Part shown: positions 63,459 to 64,000 of the stretch, one piece after another
Numbering within the stretch: the first letter of the stretch is position 1
Layout: each line of letters begins with the position of its first letter
Assembly: GCA_903822975.1 (NCBI GenBank)
Contig: CAIJRD010000002.1
Location: 434,001-498,000, forward strand
Length of the DNA stretch: 64,000 bases
From: an uncultured Sinobacteraceae bacterium
GTDB lineage: Bacteria > Pseudomonadota > Gammaproteobacteria > Nevskiales > Nevskiaceae
Direction of reading: 5' to 3'
Notes under the pieces: generated by a model
What the model saw: only the letters and a program-made list of their open reading frames with translations
Told to the model about the DNA's origin: nothing
Databases searched by the model: none
Position numbers and translations under genes: made by a program

Positions 63459-64000
63459 GCTTCTCGCGCATTGCAGCCGCGGTCGTCGTCACCGCCGTGG
63501 TGGTGTATTTCGGTCTGACGCTGATCCTTCCGCACACCAAAGTGGAGCCCAGTCTCGCCGGCGGACCCTCGCCCGACGAAGTCTTCAATTCCAGCACCTC
63601 TGCAACACCGCCTGCGGCGAGCGAACCGGCTGCGCCTTCGAACCAGCCAACTGCAGACGCAACCCAGGCCGCCGCGCCAGCGACCAGCGACAGTTCGGCG
63701 AATGCGTCCGCCGCCGCCAGCGCTCCGCCTGCCGATTCGACTTCCGATTCGACTGCCGCCGCACCGGCGAGCAGCGCCGACACATCGACCGCAACGACTG
63801 CCGCAAGCGCAACCGAAGGCGGCGACAGCGGCCGGACCCTGAGCGAGGCCGAAGCGCGCAAGATCGCGGAAGACGTCGGCCGCAAGGTTGCCACGCAGGT
63901 CGCGCAGCAATTGATGGCGCAGCAAGCCGGCAAGCCCGCAACCGGTGAGGCTGCGCCGGCGGTCAGCGACGAAGAAGTGCGCCGAATCGCGCAGTCCGAA
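63455..64000 (+). CDS. membrane-anchored Ala/Ser/Thr/Pro-rich protein (cut by window edge)
   Basis: A GTG-started frame of 182 codons, open to the right edge. Residues 2-28 (SFSRIAAAVVVTAVVVYFGL) are a single membrane anchor. A long low-complexity linker (about 45-125) of Ala, Ser, Thr, Pro and Asp follows, then a charged helical part (LSEAEARKIAEDVGRKVATQ, SDEEVRRIAQSE). Layout suggests a periplasmic protein on a flexible stalk. Overlaps the preceding peptide stop (GTGA). Function unknown. Confidence 0.7.
   Translation, partial: MSFSRIAAAVVVTAVVVYFGLTLILPHTKVEPSLAGGPSPDEVFNSSTSATPPAASEPAAPSNQPTADATQAAAPATSDSSANASAAASAPPADSTSDSTAAAPASSADTSTATTAASATEGGDSGRTLSEAEARKIAEDVGRKVATQVAQQLMAQQAGKPATGEAAPAVSDEEVRRIAQSE

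Noticed and set aside
63053..63925. 290-codon minus-strand frame
   Set aside because: It is the antisense of the Ala/Ser/Thr-rich protein at 63455; the plus strand has start signals and a coherent anchor-linker layout.

Overview
The window is a GC-rich proteobacterial chromosome segment. It is most likely from a gammaproteobacterium of the Xanthomonadales/Lysobacterales or a close relative. The main reasons are the run dapA-gcvR-bcp-PIN/phoH, a dksA gene with a very long Lys/Ala/Pro-rich N-terminal extension, the uvrC-pgsA-tRNA-Gly-tRNA-Cys cluster, and RdgC, EpmA and RraA. The placement is inferred from gene content and order, without any database search.

Layout. 1-5088: the edge of a small membrane protein, tRNA-Lys, tRNA-His and tRNA-Arg, rdgC, a zinc dehydrogenase, a lipoprotein and a DUF1345 membrane protein. 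5430-10473: a small decayed genomic island bounded by a perfect 25-bp direct repeat of the 3' end of tRNA-Ser(GGA). It holds toxin-antitoxin remnants, one intact ParE/antitoxin pair, a TonB-receptor fragment and a complete IS21-family element that splits a small reading frame. No integrase is left. 10462-17123: housekeeping genes (tRNA-Ser, a lipoprotein, dapA, gcvR, bcp, PIN-PhoH, epmA, dksA). 17929-24835: an RND efflux operon (permease, adaptor, outer-membrane lipoprotein) followed by a GntR/FCD regulator. 24901-30483: panE, small hypotheticals, tRNA-Leu, a secreted esterase, small secreted or membrane proteins and a lone receiver protein.

30660-30978 holds the most interesting item. It is a minus-strand ssrA (tmRNA) gene in circularly permuted order: the T-arm/CCA acceptor part precedes the tag-coding part, as in two-piece tmRNA. 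The tag reads ANDSVYDVALAA-stop. A promoter, an H-type pseudoknot and a terminator hairpin are all visible.

31103-41469: a GMC oxidoreductase with a Tat-exported small subunit, a three-gene phosphorelay (NarL-type regulator, hybrid kinase, REC-Hpt protein), a GlxA/FtrA-type regulator divergent from an HD-domain protein, and an RpoE-type sigma factor without an adjacent anti-sigma gene. 41589-64000: tRNA-Cys, tRNA-Gly, pgsA, uvrC, an SRPBCC/GyrI-like protein, the glyoxylate-shunt pair aceB-aceA, a MATE exporter, rraA, dsbB, a quinone oxidoreductase, fumC divergent from purB, small lipoprotein and hypothetical genes, a thioesterase, an OmpA-family protein with TSP3 repeats, pyrD, ribA, a long FabG-type reductase and, at the edge, two overlapping genes with matching N-termini.

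Central metabolism (glyoxylate shunt, fumarase, lysine, purine, pyrimidine, riboflavin and pantothenate synthesis) and information processing (tmRNA, EpmA, DksA, RpoE, UvrC, RdgC) dominate. Horizontally acquired DNA is essentially limited to the tRNA-Ser island.
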